Below, piece after piece: positions 52,337 to 61,251 of a stretch of DNA of 63,844 bases. Every line of letters starts with the position of its first letter. Position 1 is the stretch's first letter. The DNA is from Corynebacterium sp. (GTDB lineage Bacteria > Actinomycetota > Actinomycetes > Mycobacteriales > Mycobacteriaceae). The notes beneath the pieces were generated by a model. That model did not search any database and was not told where the DNA came from. It saw nothing but the letters and a program-made list of their open reading frames with translations. A program made the position numbers and the translations under genes. Location of the stretch: contig NZ_JALAGY010000084.1 in the NCBI RefSeq assembly GCF_022712195.1, forward strand, positions 1 to 63,844. Reading direction: 5' to 3'.

Positions 52337-53404
52337 ATGCACGGAGAATACAAGGTCCCGGGAGGGAAACTGGTCGTCGTCGACCTCGACGTCACCGGGT
52401 CGACCGGGGGCACTGCGGGGACGCTCTCCGGGGTCCGTATCGCCGGGGACTTCTTCCTCGAACCTGACGAGACTCTCGTCCGGATGACCCGCGCGCTGGA
52501 AGGGGCACCCGCCGACCTCAGCGCCGCCGACGTGGCGGCGAGGGTCTCCGACTCGCTCCACGCCGACGACGTCCTGTTCGGCATCACCCCGGACGGTGTG
52601 GGCGTGGCCGTCCGGAGAGCGCTCGGTCACGCTGTGAGCTGGGACGATCTCGATCTGGAGGTGATCCACGGGCCCAGCGTCGACCCGATGGTCAATGTCG
52701 CGCTCGACGAGACCCTCACCGAGGACGTGGCGGCAGGTCGCAGGAGACCGTTCATGCGGCTGTGGGAGTGGAATGCCCCGCAGGTGGTGATCGGTTCCTT
52801 CCAGTCCTACTCCAACGAGATCAACCAGGAGGGCGCGGACCGCCACGGGATCACCGTCTCCCGTCGTGTCACCGGCGGGGGTGCGATGTTCATGGAACCC
52901 GGCAACTGCGTGACGTACTCTCTCGTGGTCCCGCAGTCGCTGGTGGACGGCCTGAGCTTCGCACAGTCCTACCCGTTCCTCGACGAGTGGACCATGGAGG
53001 CGCTGGAGAAGGTCGGCATCCGCGCCCGCTACGTCCCGCTGAACGACATCGCCTCCGAACAGGGGAAGATCGGCGGCGCCGCGCAGAAGCGGTTCAGCAA
53101 CGGCTGGATGGTCCACCACGTGACCATGTCCTATGACATCGACGCGCAGAAGATGACGGAGGTCCTGCGAATCGGCGAGGAGAAGATGCGGGACAAGGGC
53201 CAGCGCTCCGCGGTGAAGCGGGTCGACCCCATGAGATCGCAGACCCGGATGCCGCGCTCGGAGATCCTGGAGGTCTTCTTCAACCATTTCAGGGACAAGT
53301 ACTCCGCCCGCGAGGGGACGATCACCGAGGACGACCTCTCGAAGGCCCGGTTGCGTTGTGACGAGAAGTTCTCCACCGAGGAATGGACCCGCCGACTGCC
53401 GTGA
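52337..53404 (+). CDS. Lipoate-protein ligase with N-terminal accessory domain
   Basis: 355 aa from ATG 52337 with GAGGAAAGG upstream. The first about 95 residues (YKVPGGKLVVVDLDVTG, IAGDFFLEPDETL) match the lipoate-ligase accessory domain, which is C-terminal in E. coli LplA. The catalytic BPL/LplA fold follows, with SRRVTGGGAMFMEPGN (about 178) and the Lys of SEQGKIGGAAQKR (about 243). It activates lipoate or octanoate and attaches it to E2 or GcvH lysines. Confidence 0.85.
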   Translation: MHGEYKVPGGKLVVVDLDVTGSTGGTAGTLSGVRIAGDFFLEPDETLVRMTRALEGAPADLSAADVAARVSDSLHADDVLFGITPDGVGVAVRRALGHAVSWDDLDLEVIHGPSVDPMVNVALDETLTEDVAAGRRRPFMRLWEWNAPQVVIGSFQSYSNEINQEGADRHGITVSRRVTGGGAMFMEPGNCVTYSLVVPQSLVDGLSFAQSYPFLDEWTMEALEKVGIRARYVPLNDIASEQGKIGGAAQKRFSNGWMVHHVTMSYDIDAQKMTEVLRIGEEKMRDKGQRSAVKRVDPMRSQTRMPRSEILEVFFNHFRDKYSAREGTITEDDLSKARLRCDEKFSTEEWTRRLP

Positions 53405-53430
53405 CCCTGGGTGGCCCGGTGGACATGACG

Positions 53431-53470
53431 ACGCGGGGACGGTGTCCGGTACCGGACACCGTCCCCGCGT
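53431..53470. terminator. Perfect 40-bp palindrome between convergent genes
   Basis: Two 20-base halves, 53431-53450 and 53451-53470, are exact reverse complements with no spacer. It lies 26 nt after the lipoate ligase stop and 22 nt before the cytochrome stop, and can terminate both. Followed on the + strand by TCTCT. Confidence 0.8.
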
Positions 53471-53492
53471 TCTCTGTGCGGGGGTAAGGACC

Positions 53493-55097
53493 CTAGCGGG
53501 CGCTGACCTGGCCGAAGCGCGATGCGATGGGCGCGAGCACCAGCGGACGCGTGGCGAACAGGACCGCGATGGTGACGAACACCGCGCCGAGCATCCAGAA
53601 GAATCCGCCCCAGCCGTCCGCCGGAGTACCGGCGAACATGTGGTTCAGGTTCTTGGTCATGCCGGTGGCGAAGACCAGGAAGACGTGGGCGATGATGAAC
53701 AGGACGAAGAAGAGCATCGTCGGGAAGTGGATCTTGCGGGCGACCGGCGCCGGGTAGATCTTGTTCAGCTTCGTGGCGTTCTTCGGCCACCATTCGCTCA
53801 TACGCAGGCCGGAGATGATGGCCAGCGGTGCGGCGATGAAGACGATGACGAAGTACATGATCTGCTGGAGGCTGTTGTAGTTGACCCAGCCGTTCTCAGC
53901 CGGCCACTGCATCGAGGCGTACTGCAGCATCGCCGAGGCGGCGTTGGGGAAGACCTCCCAGCTGGTGGGCACGATGCGCGCCCAGTGACCGGAGATGAAC
54001 AGCAGCACGATGAAGACGACACCGTTGAGGATCCACAGCAGGTCCAGTGAGGTGTGCAGCCACAGGTGGATGCTGATCTTCTTGCCACCCTTCTTCGGCT
54101 GCCAGACCGCCGGCGGCTTCTGCTGCTGGCGGACCCGGAGACCGGACTGGATGATCATGGCCATGAAGAAGAAGTTCAGGAAGTGGGTCCAGCGTGCCCA
54201 GGCGGGGAACCCGTCCTCGACGAACTCCGGCAGGTGGTACTCACCGGGGTAGCGTTCCATCCAGTTGGAGACGGAGTCGAGTCCGGTGAACCAGCGGGCT
54301 CCGAGGATGACCACGGCGGCGAGCACGGCGGCGATCGCCAGGCCGATGCCGGCGAGCTTGCCCCACTGTCCCAGGGACTTCTCGCCGATCATGACGGGCT
54401 CGCGCTTCTTCTTCGGCTTCTCCTTGGTGGCCGCGGCGGCCTTCGGAGCGGCAGCGGGTGCAGCGGCGGCCGGGGCGCCAGGAGCAGCCGGAGCTGCGGC
54501 ACCCGGGGTCGCCGGCGCACCGGGAGCACCGGGTGCAGCAGGCGCCGACGGAGCACCGGGCGCGGCCGGGGCCGCAGGTGCACCGGGGGCAGCCGGGGCG
54601 GCAGGCGCACCGGGAGCACCGGGTGCAGCCGGGGCGGCAGGCGCACCGGGAGCGGCCGGGGCGGCAGGCGCACCGGGGGCGGCCGGAGCGGCAGGCGCTG
54701 ACAGAGCACCCGGGGCTGCGGGTGCACCAGGTGCGGCCGGAGCCGCAGGTGCCGACGGAGCGGCCGGTGCTGCCGGAGCCGCAGGTGCCGACGGGGCTGC
54801 CGGAGCAGAAGGTGCGCCCGGCGCAGCCGGGGCACCGGGAGCGCCCGGTGCGGTCAGCTTCATCGGGGCGCCCGGCTCAGCCGGTGCCGGAGTTGCCTCC
54901 GTGGAGTTCTCCTCCGCGGTGCCGCCACCGGTCGTGTCCGGTGCAGCCGGGGCCGCCGGAGCAGCCGGAGCAGCAGCGTCCGGTTCAGCGGGAGTGGCGG
55001 GCGTCGCCGGGGCCGACGGCGCGGCCGGCGCACCAGGCGCCTGGGCGACAGGTGGCTCCAGCTTCATCGGCCGGGCCTGTTTGTCGTCGTTGGACAT
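53493..55097 (-). CDS. Cytochrome b561/formate-dehydrogenase-gamma-like membrane protein with Ala/Pro-rich head
   Basis: 534 aa. Residues 1 to about 220 are an Ala/Pro/Gly-rich low-complexity head. The rest has about five membrane helices with haem-ligand candidates WTHFLNFFF, HLWLHTSLDLLW and HFPTMLFFVLFIIAHVFLVF, as in diheme cytochrome b subunits of formate dehydrogenase or thiosulfate reductase. No catalytic partner subunits are adjacent, so its electron donor is unknown. AGGAG lies 8 nt upstream of the ATG. The head lies on the N-terminal, presumably cytoplasmic, side. Confidence 0.82.
   Translation of the reverse strand: MSNDDKQARPMKLEPPVAQAPGAPAAPSAPATPATPAEPDAAAPAAPAAPAAPDTTGGGTAEENSTEATPAPAEPGAPMKLTAPGAPGAPAAPGAPSAPAAPSAPAAPAAPAAPSAPAAPAAPGAPAAPGALSAPAAPAAPGAPAAPAAPGAPAAPAAPGAPGAPAAPAAPGAPAAPAAPGAPSAPAAPGAPGAPATPGAAAPAAPGAPAAAAPAAAPKAAAATKEKPKKKREPVMIGEKSLGQWGKLAGIGLAIAAVLAAVVILGARWFTGLDSVSNWMERYPGEYHLPEFVEDGFPAWARWTHFLNFFFMAMIIQSGLRVRQQQKPPAVWQPKKGGKKISIHLWLHTSLDLLWILNGVVFIVLLFISGHWARIVPTSWEVFPNAASAMLQYASMQWPAENGWVNYNSLQQIMYFVIVFIAAPLAIISGLRMSEWWPKNATKLNKIYPAPVARKIHFPTMLFFVLFIIAHVFLVFATGMTKNLNHMFAGTPADGWGGFFWMLGAVFVTIAVLFATRPLVLAPIASRFGQVSAR
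54440..54860. repeat. Ala/Pro/Gly codon repeat tract in the cytochrome gene
   Basis: Degenerate 9-to-18-bp repeats (GGTGCACCGGGAGCAGCC-like) encode APGAPAAPAAPGAP on the minus strand. Because of the 3-codon period, the + strand in register reads as collagen-like Gly-X-Y; that antisense frame is taken as a shadow. Confidence 0.85.
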
Positions 55098-55487
55098 TGT
55101 GTAGTCTCCTACTGCTTTCGCTCGTCAATAGCGCTGGTGAGTTGTGGAACAGGCGCGGACAGGTCGTCTCTGCCGACACCGTCGTCCGTCACGAGGATCA
55201 TAGCGTCCGACACGTCCGGGGAAGCCACGACAGTCGACCTACCCGGGTGTTTCCGCTCGACGGTCCGTCCGGGAGTCGCCGGACGTCGGTGTTCCGGCCG
55301 GGTCACGACCGGGGCGCCGTGCACATCCACGGCACCCCGTTCGGGACAAAGGCCCGGGACCCTGTGCCCGGCACCGACGACGGAATTCATGTGACCTGGA
55401 CCTCTTCTGAAACGATAACTACCTCAGGGGACAGGATAGCCGACATGTGCCCCGTGTCACGAAAAACGGTGGAATCCCCGCCTGTGG
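55098..55487. other. 390-bp gap between the cytochrome gene and the RpiR gene
   Basis: No gene with coding character or homology was recognised on either strand. It must contain the minus-strand promoter for the cytochrome gene; the AT-richer stretch ACGATAACTACC near 55410 is the best place to look. No strong hairpin. Confidence 0.4.
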
Positions 55488-56306
55488 TCACCGTCCGAGC
55501 GCACGCCGGAGCCGGTCGACGACGTCCCCGGCGCGCTCACTGCGCTCCGGGTCCCTCGCGGCGGTCGCCACGGTCAACGCCTCGAGTACCGCGACCGTGG
55601 GCACGTAGCTGGGGCTGAGCTCCGGGTCACCGCGTCCGATGCCCAGCGCCACCGCCGAACGCGGGTCAGCGCTCAGTTCACCCTCGGTCAACTGGATTAC
55701 CGGGATCTCCAGCTCCCCCGCCCGCGCCAGGAGGACGTCCCCTTCGGCGGAGGTGCCGTCGTAGGAGAGCAGCACCACGACGTCCCCCGTGTCGAGTACG
55801 GCTACCTCGTCGGCGAAACCGGCCCCGGTCGCCCCGATCCCCACCGCCCGCAGTCCCGCCCGTACACACCGTGCCGCGGCGTAGTCGGCGATGTGGCGTG
55901 ACGGCCCGAACCCCACCACCACGATCCTCCGGGCCCCGGACAGGAGGTCCACCGCACGTTGGAGGTCGTCCTCGTCGAGACGCCGCATCAGTGTCTCCGC
56001 CCCCACTGCACGCCCCCGAACGAGGGACGACACCGTCCCGTCCCGGAGCGACGAGGACATCCTGCCGCTGCGGGACAGGTCCGCGGCCAACGTCCGGCGC
56101 AGGTCGTCGAGACCGTCGAACCCCAGCTTGCGCACCGTCCGCACGACCGTGGCGTCACTGACGCCGATGACACCCGCCAGCCGCAGGGCCGAATGTCTGC
56201 CCACACTGTGCGGGTTCGCCGCCATGAAGTCCGCGACCCGCACCTCCGCCGGGGTGAGCCGCACCCGGTTGTCCCCGATCCTCTCCACGAGATTCATGTC
56301 GTTCAC
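55488..56306 (-). CDS. MurR/RpiR-family transcriptional regulator
   Basis: 272 aa. The N-terminal RpiR helix-turn-helix (about 15-80, LAGVIGVSDATVVRTVRKLGFDGLDDLRRTL) is followed by a SIS sugar-phosphate-binding domain (about 110-245, IVVVGFGPSRHIADYAAARC, VVLLSYDGTSAEGDVLLARAG). In the SIS motif the usual Ser-Gly-x-Thr reads SYDGTSAEG. No sugar-metabolism gene is adjacent, so the target is unclear; the divergent DUF308 gene begins 156 bp away. Confidence 0.88.
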   Translation of the reverse strand: MNDMNLVERIGDNRVRLTPAEVRVADFMAANPHSVGRHSALRLAGVIGVSDATVVRTVRKLGFDGLDDLRRTLAADLSRSGRMSSSLRDGTVSSLVRGRAVGAETLMRRLDEDDLQRAVDLLSGARRIVVVGFGPSRHIADYAAARCVRAGLRAVGIGATGAGFADEVAVLDTGDVVVLLSYDGTSAEGDVLLARAGELEIPVIQLTEGELSADPRSAVALGIGRGDPELSPSYVPTVAVLEALTVATAARDPERSERAGDVVDRLRRALGR

Positions 56307-56462
56307 ACTACGCAGGCGGCCGCGGGCCAGTAGTCCCGCTTATGGGTGTCGACCACGTGCGGGGGACGGCCCGCAGACGGCTCCCCTGCGCCGCGCCGGC
56401 GGGCCTACCATGGGGTGACACCGGAATTCCGGGTGCACACACGTCCCTGAAAGGCGCCCACC

Positions 56463-57062
56463 ATGGCCTCCCCGTCCTCCTCCACCGTCACCGGCCCGTC
56501 GGCCGTCCTGTCCGCTCTCCGCCGCCGGGGGTCCCGTTTCCTGCTCTGGCGGGGAATCGTCGGGGTGCTGTCCGGTCTCCTGCTCGTGCTCTTCCCGTTC
56601 AGCTCGGCCGTGGCGATGAGCATCGTCGTCGGTGCGTGGATGGTCGTGGACGGGCTGGTGGCGTCCGGTCAGGCCGTGGACCTCCGGAAGGCGGGTATGC
56701 CGTGGGGTCGGACCCTGGCAGAGGGGATCGTGGCGGTGCTGGCCGGTGTCGCCGTGCTGCTGTTGCCCGGCGTCTTCGCGGTGGTCGGCTCGTTCTTCAT
56801 CATCGGCTTCCTGGCCGTCGGCCTGGTGGTCAGCGGTGTCACCCAGCTCAGCGTCCCCCGGGAGCTGCGGGACGGTTGGGCGATCGCCTCGGGCGTGCTG
56901 AATGTCGTCTTCGGCGTGCTGCTCGGCGTCCTGGCCGTCCTCAACCCGGTCGACAATGTGTGGACACTGGCCTGGGTCGCCGGCGTGTACGCCCTGGTCC
57001 TGGGCGTGTCAGCCATTGCGATCTCCCTGCGTCTGCGCAGGTCAGGCACACCGGAGGAGTAA
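56463..57062 (+). CDS. HdeD/DUF308-family membrane protein A
   Basis: 199 aa with six short hydrophobic helices in two repeats of three, the DUF308 (HdeD) layout. LWRGIVGVLSGLLLVLFPFSSAVAMSIVVGAWMVVDG opens repeat one and LNVVFGVLLGVLAVLNPVDNVWTLAWVAGVYALVLG opens repeat two. HdeD in E. coli is an acid-stress membrane protein; role here unknown. Followed by a paralogue after 75 nt. Confidence 0.85.
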   Translation: MASPSSSTVTGPSAVLSALRRRGSRFLLWRGIVGVLSGLLLVLFPFSSAVAMSIVVGAWMVVDGLVASGQAVDLRKAGMPWGRTLAEGIVAVLAGVAVLLLPGVFAVVGSFFIIGFLAVGLVVSGVTQLSVPRELRDGWAIASGVLNVVFGVLLGVLAVLNPVDNVWTLAWVAGVYALVLGVSAIAISLRLRRSGTPEE

Positions 57063-57137
57063 TCCGGCAGTAGTCCGGTCACAGGCGGTTCCATAGGAGT
57101 TGTGCGCTCTCCTTACGCAGGTCTACGATCGGTCGCC

Positions 57138-57731
57138 ATGATTACCCGTCCTGGGGACACCACTGAGTGTTCTTATGCAGTACCCGGCCCTCACCTCGGT
57201 CGGCATCTCCGCGAAACCGGCGGTCGGATGCTCCTGTGGCGAGGCGGGTTGAGCGTCGTCGTCGGCCTGGCGTTGCTCCTCTTCCCCATCGAGACCGCCA
57301 CGGTTGTGGGGCTGGTCATCGGCCTGTGGCTGCTCGTCGACGGGTTCAGCACCGCCGGTCTCGCCGTCCAGCAGCGGTCGCACGCGGCCGCCTGGGGCTT
57401 CACGATGTTCTCCGGTGTCGTCACGGCCCTCGCCGGTGTCGCCGTGATCGTCTTCCCCGTGGGCTTCGCCGTGGTCGGCGCGATGGCCGTCCTGTGGATC
57501 ATGGCCCTGGGCCTGGTCCTCACCGGCATCGCCCGCACCGCGGCACGCGCGGGCGGATGGAGCCTGGCCACCGGCCTGCTCAACATCGTCTTCGGGGTCC
57601 TGCTCGGCGGGCTCGCCCTCGCCGAGCCCGCCGGTGGACTCGTCGCCCTGGCGTGGCTGCTGGGAGTGTACGGACTGCTGTTCGGCGCGCTCTCGATCGT
57701 CATCGGGATCCGGTTGCGCCGCACCCGCTGA
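57138..57731 (+). CDS. HdeD/DUF308-family membrane protein B
   Basis: 197 aa from ATG 57138; a later ATG at 57228 directly before the first helix is possible. MLLWRGGLSVVVGLALLLFPIETATVVGLVIGLWLLVDG and LLNIVFGVLLGGLALAEPAGGLVALAWLLGVYGLLFG match protein A helix for helix, so the pair arose by tandem duplication and diverged. No ribosome site is evident before 57138. Confidence 0.8.
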   Translation: MITRPGDTTECSYAVPGPHLGRHLRETGGRMLLWRGGLSVVVGLALLLFPIETATVVGLVIGLWLLVDGFSTAGLAVQQRSHAAAWGFTMFSGVVTALAGVAVIVFPVGFAVVGAMAVLWIMALGLVLTGIARTAARAGGWSLATGLLNIVFGVLLGGLALAEPAGGLVALAWLLGVYGLLFGALSIVIGIRLRRTR

Positions 57732-57752
57732 TCCGGGCGTACCGTCGGGGCC

Positions 57753-58748
57753 ATGAGCACCAACGAACGACACGTCCCCCTCTCCCTCATCGACTTCGCC
57801 ACCGTCTACGACGGTGAACGCCCCCGCGACGCCTTCCGTCGCTCCGTCGACCAGGCGCAGCTCGCCGAACGTCTCGGTTACTCGCGGATCTGGTACGCCG
57901 AGCACCACAACATGCCGAACATCGCCTCGAGCGCACCGGCCGTGCTGATCTCCCATGTCGCCGCAAAGACCGAGATGATCCGGCTCGGCTCCGGCGGGGT
58001 GATGCTGCCCAACCATTCTCCGCTGGTCATCGCCGAGCAGTACGGCACACTCGCCGAACTGTACCCCGACCGTGTCGACCTCGGGCTGGGACGTGCACCG
58101 GGCACCGACCAACGCACCGTCCTGGCGTTGCGCCGCGACCCCCGCTCCGCCGAGTCCTTCCCGGACGACGTCCGCGAGCTGCAGGGCTACCTCAGCGGAC
58201 GTTCCCGGGTGGCCGGTGTGTCGGCGACGCCGGGGGCCGGTACCGACGTCCCTCTCTACATACTGGGGTCGTCCCTGTTCGGGGCGCAGCTGGCGGCGAA
58301 GCTCGGCCTGCCCTACTCCTTCGCCTCCCACTTCGCGCCGGACGCCCTGAAGGAGGCCGTCGCGGTGTACCGGGACACCTACCAGCCGGCGAAGGAGCAC
58401 CCGGAGCCCTACGTCATCGCCGCGGTGAACGTCACCGCCGCGGACACCGAGTCCGACGCGGCCGTCCAGAACGAGAGGGTGCGGCGCAACCGCGTCCGGG
58501 CGATGGCGCTGCGGGGCCGGAAGGTCTCCCCGGAGGAACTCGACCTGCTGATGTCGTCCCCGGCGGCCGACCAGATCCTCTCGATGCTGCGCTACTCCGC
58601 CGTCGGCACCGGCGAGCAGGTCCGCGAGTACCTCGAGGGGTTCGCCGCCACGGCCAGGGCGGACGAGCTGATGGTCGCGATCCAGGCGCCGTCCACCGAG
58701 CAGTCGCTGCGGGGCATGGAGATCCTCGCCGAGGCCTGGGGGCTGTGA
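57753..58748 (+). CDS. Luciferase-like monooxygenase (LLM class, MsnO8-like)
   Basis: 331 aa flavin-dependent TIM barrel. [46 protein letters not shown] and [38 protein letters not shown] are the typical blocks of the small LLM group. It would use reduced FMN, which a separate reductase must supply. A TACCGT hexamer ends 7 nt before the ATG (leaderless candidate). Substrate unknown. Confidence 0.88.
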   Translation: MSTNERHVPLSLIDFATVYDGERPRDAFRRSVDQAQLAERLGYSRIWYAEHHNMPNIASSAPAVLISHVAAKTEMIRLGSGGVMLPNHSPLVIAEQYGTLAELYPDRVDLGLGRAPGTDQRTVLALRRDPRSAESFPDDVRELQGYLSGRSRVAGVSATPGAGTDVPLYILGSSLFGAQLAAKLGLPYSFASHFAPDALKEAVAVYRDTYQPAKEHPEPYVIAAVNVTAADTESDAAVQNERVRRNRVRAMALRGRKVSPEELDLLMSSPAADQILSMLRYSAVGTGEQVREYLEGFAATARADELMVAIQAPSTEQSLRGMEILAEAWGL

Positions 58749-58998
58749 CGGCAGCGGTGCGGTGAACGGTGTAGTGAATGTAGTGAGGTGCGGTTACCTG
58801 CATACGTGCACTACAGAGGGCACATCGCCGGTGCCGCGACACCCCCTGGTTTCACCCCCGATACCGCCGGTGTGACGTGTCCCGCCCCATCCCCGCCGAC
58901 AGCGACCTGACCTCGCGGTACTGCGCGCCGTCACGGCGACCGGCACCGCATACCCGGACGGGTAAGCCACCCGACCCTATCTTCTTCTTAGGGTGCGC
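58749..58998. other. Upstream part of the 381-bp gap before the iron transporter
   Basis: No gene seen. Contains TGCATACGTGCA near 58799, a near-palindrome of unknown meaning, and CTTCTTCTTA just before the iron promoter. Confidence 0.4.
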
Positions 58999-58999
58999 T

Positions 59000-59029
59000 T
59001 TGCTGCATTCGGTTCGGCTCAGCTAATCT
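59000..59029 (+). promoter_or_regulatory. Iron-regulated promoter: DtxR box over -35/-10
   Basis: TTCGGTTCGGCTCAGCTAA (59008-59026) matches the DtxR consensus TTAGGTTAGGCTAACCTAA at 15 of 19 positions. It overlaps the spacer between TTGCTG (59000-59005) and TAATCT (59024-59029, 18-bp spacing). Iron-loaded DtxR would block the promoter. Confidence 0.65.
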
Positions 59030-59129
59030 GCGCCCGAACGAGTTTCGCTCAGCCAGTTCGAGACCGCGGCCCCGGAGACCTTCTGACGTTGACTCCGGCA
59101 CCCGGTCGCCGAGAAAAGGAATCTGCCGA

Positions 59130-60155
59130 ATGCGCATCACCTTCCGTCGTACGGCCAGCCGCGCGCTGGCCGTGTCCATGACCGCCCTGCTCTCCGCGGG
59201 CGCACTCGCCGCCTGCTCCTCCGATGAACCGGACACCGGCAACGGCTCCTCCGGAGACACCCGGACCGTCACCGACGCCCGTGGCGAGGTCGAGATCCCC
59301 GCCGACCCGGAGCGCGTGGCGGCCTTCGACAACCGCATCTTCCAGGTGCTCGCCGACTGGGACATCGACCTGGTGTCCGCCCCGGTCACCCTGATCCCGG
59401 ACACGATCGAGAAGTACCACGACGACACCGAGATCCACGACACCGGTTCCCACCGCGAGCCGAACCTCGAGGAGCTCGTCGCCGCCGACCCCGACCTCGT
59501 CATCACCGGCTACCGCTACGCCAGCCAGTACGACGAGATGAAGGAACTGCTCCCGGACACCCCCATCATCGACCTGAGCTTCGGTGAGAACTCCGAGGGC
59601 GAGGCGGACCAGCCGCTGGAGGATACCCTCAAGCAGGTCACCAACCTCATCGGCGAGGTCTTCCAGAAGGAGGACGAGGCCGAGGGCCTGGTCGAGAAGT
59701 TCGACGAGGCCAAGGACCGGGCGAAGGCCGCCTACGACACCGACGAGACCGTGATGGGCCTCATCGTCTCCGGCGGCGACATCTCCTACTCCGCACCGAC
59801 CACCGGCCGCTCCGTCGGCCCGGTCTTCGACATGCTGGGACTCACCCCCTCCATGGAGCGCGACGGTTCCTCCAACCACCAGGGCGACGACATCTCCGTC
59901 GAGGCCATCGCCGAGTCCAACCCGGACTGGCTGATCGTCATGGACCGCGACGCGGCCGTCTCCTCCTCCGGTGAGGACTCCCGCCCGGCCGACGAGGTCA
60001 TCGCCGACTCCGAGGCGCTGAAGAACGTCCCCGCCGTCAAGGAAGGCAACATCGTCTACTTCCCGGACGACTTCTACACCACCGAGGACATCGAGGCGTA
60101 CACGACCGCGCTGAACGGCATCGCCGACGCCTTCGAGGCCCACGACTCCGAGTAG
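59130..60155 (+). CDS. Iron/siderophore ABC transporter substrate-binding lipoprotein
   Basis: 341 aa. Signal peptide with lipobox LAAC (Cys about residue 29), then a class III periplasmic-binding fold of the FecB/FepB type: RTVTDARGEVEIPADPERVAAFD, RHEPNLEELVAADPDLVI-like segment, EADPNPDWLIVMDRD-like segment. The two lobes are joined by a long helix rich in Glu/Lys. GAAAAGGA lies 10 nt upstream of the ATG. First gene of the transporter operon behind the DtxR box. Ferric siderophore is the likely ligand. Confidence 0.9.
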   Translation: MRITFRRTASRALAVSMTALLSAGALAACSSDEPDTGNGSSGDTRTVTDARGEVEIPADPERVAAFDNRIFQVLADWDIDLVSAPVTLIPDTIEKYHDDTEIHDTGSHREPNLEELVAADPDLVITGYRYASQYDEMKELLPDTPIIDLSFGENSEGEADQPLEDTLKQVTNLIGEVFQKEDEAEGLVEKFDEAKDRAKAAYDTDETVMGLIVSGGDISYSAPTTGRSVGPVFDMLGLTPSMERDGSSNHQGDDISVEAIAESNPDWLIVMDRDAAVSSSGEDSRPADEVIADSEALKNVPAVKEGNIVYFPDDFYTTEDIEAYTTALNGIADAFEAHDSE

Positions 60156-60231
60156 TCACCCCGTCACCGGTGGAGCCGCAGACCCGACCCACGCGGCTCC
60201 ACCGAGACACAGCAGTACAGACAGGACCCCC

Positions 60232-61251
60232 ATGACCGTCGCACAGTCCCGGGCCGCCGACGAGGCGCCACCGTCCCCCGCGTCTCCCCCGACGCGGTCA
60301 CGGTGGCGCGCCACCTGGCCACTCCTCGCCGGGATGGCGTTCACGCTCATCCTGATCGTGATCTCCCTGTTCGTCGGGGTCTTCGACATCACCGGGCACG
60401 ACGACGGCTGGATGATCTTCGGGGTCACCCGCGTCCCCCGCACCATCGCCCTGGCGCTCGCCGGTGCGGCGATGGCCATGAGCGGTCTGGTGATGCAGCT
60501 GCTCACCCAGAACAAGTTCGTGGAACCCACCACCACCGGGACCACCGAGTGGGCCGGGCTGGGCCTGATCGTCACGATGATCATGGTCCCGGGGGCCAGC
60601 CTGCTCACCCGGATGGTCGGCGCGATCCTCTTCGCCCTCGTCGGCACCGTCGTCTTCTTCCTCTTCCTGCAGCGGGTCACGCTCAAGTCCTCGCTGATCG
60701 TGCCGATCGTGGGCATCATGCTCGGCGCCGTGGTGGGCTCGGTGTCCAGCTACGTCGCACTGAAGACCGACATGCTCCAGCAGCTCGGCATCTGGTTCGC
60801 CGGAAGCTTCACCAGCGTGGTGCGCGGCCGCTACGAGCTGCTGTTCATCGTGCTGGCGGTGACCGTGCTGATCTTCATCATCGCCGACCGTTTCACCGTC
60901 GCCGGTCTCGGCAGGGACATCGCCACCAACGTCGGGCTGAACTACACCCGGGTGCTGATGCTCGGCATCCTCATGATCGCGGTGGTCTCCGGCGTGGTCA
61001 CCGTGGTGATCGGCTCCCTGCCGTTCCTGGGGCTGATCGTCCCCAACATCGTCTCCCTCTTCCGCGGCGACAACCTCCGCTCCAACCTCCCCTGGGTCTG
61101 CATGCTGGGCATCTGGGTCCTCATCGTCTGCGACATCATCGCCCGTACCGTCATCGCCCCGTTCGAGGTCCCGGTGTCCCTCATCCTCGGCGTCGTCGGC
61201 GCGGTGGTCTTCGTCTTCCTCCTCGTCAGGAGCCGCCGCCATGCCCGATAA
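60232..61251 (+). CDS. FecCD-family iron/siderophore ABC permease
   Basis: 339 aa, about nine membrane helices. RVPRTIALALAGAAMAMSGLVMQLLTQNKFVEPTTTG is the N-terminal BtuC/FecD signature, and GSLPFLGLIVPNIVSLFRGDNLRSNLP is the loop that contacts the ATPase. 76 nt after the binding-protein gene; overlaps the next permease gene by 11 nt. Confidence 0.9.
   Translation: MTVAQSRAADEAPPSPASPPTRSRWRATWPLLAGMAFTLILIVISLFVGVFDITGHDDGWMIFGVTRVPRTIALALAGAAMAMSGLVMQLLTQNKFVEPTTTGTTEWAGLGLIVTMIMVPGASLLTRMVGAILFALVGTVVFFLFLQRVTLKSSLIVPIVGIMLGAVVGSVSSYVALKTDMLQQLGIWFAGSFTSVVRGRYELLFIVLAVTVLIFIIADRFTVAGLGRDIATNVGLNYTRVLMLGILMIAVVSGVVTVVIGSLPFLGLIVPNIVSLFRGDNLRSNLPWVCMLGIWVLIVCDIIARTVIAPFEVPVSLILGVVGAVVFVFLLVRSRRHAR

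Noticed and set aside
54265..55104. Collagen-like Gly-X-Y open frame on the + strand
   Set aside because: It is the exact antisense of the Ala/Pro-rich head of the cytochrome gene; the three-codon period produces Gly-X-Y automatically. No ribosome site or signal peptide.
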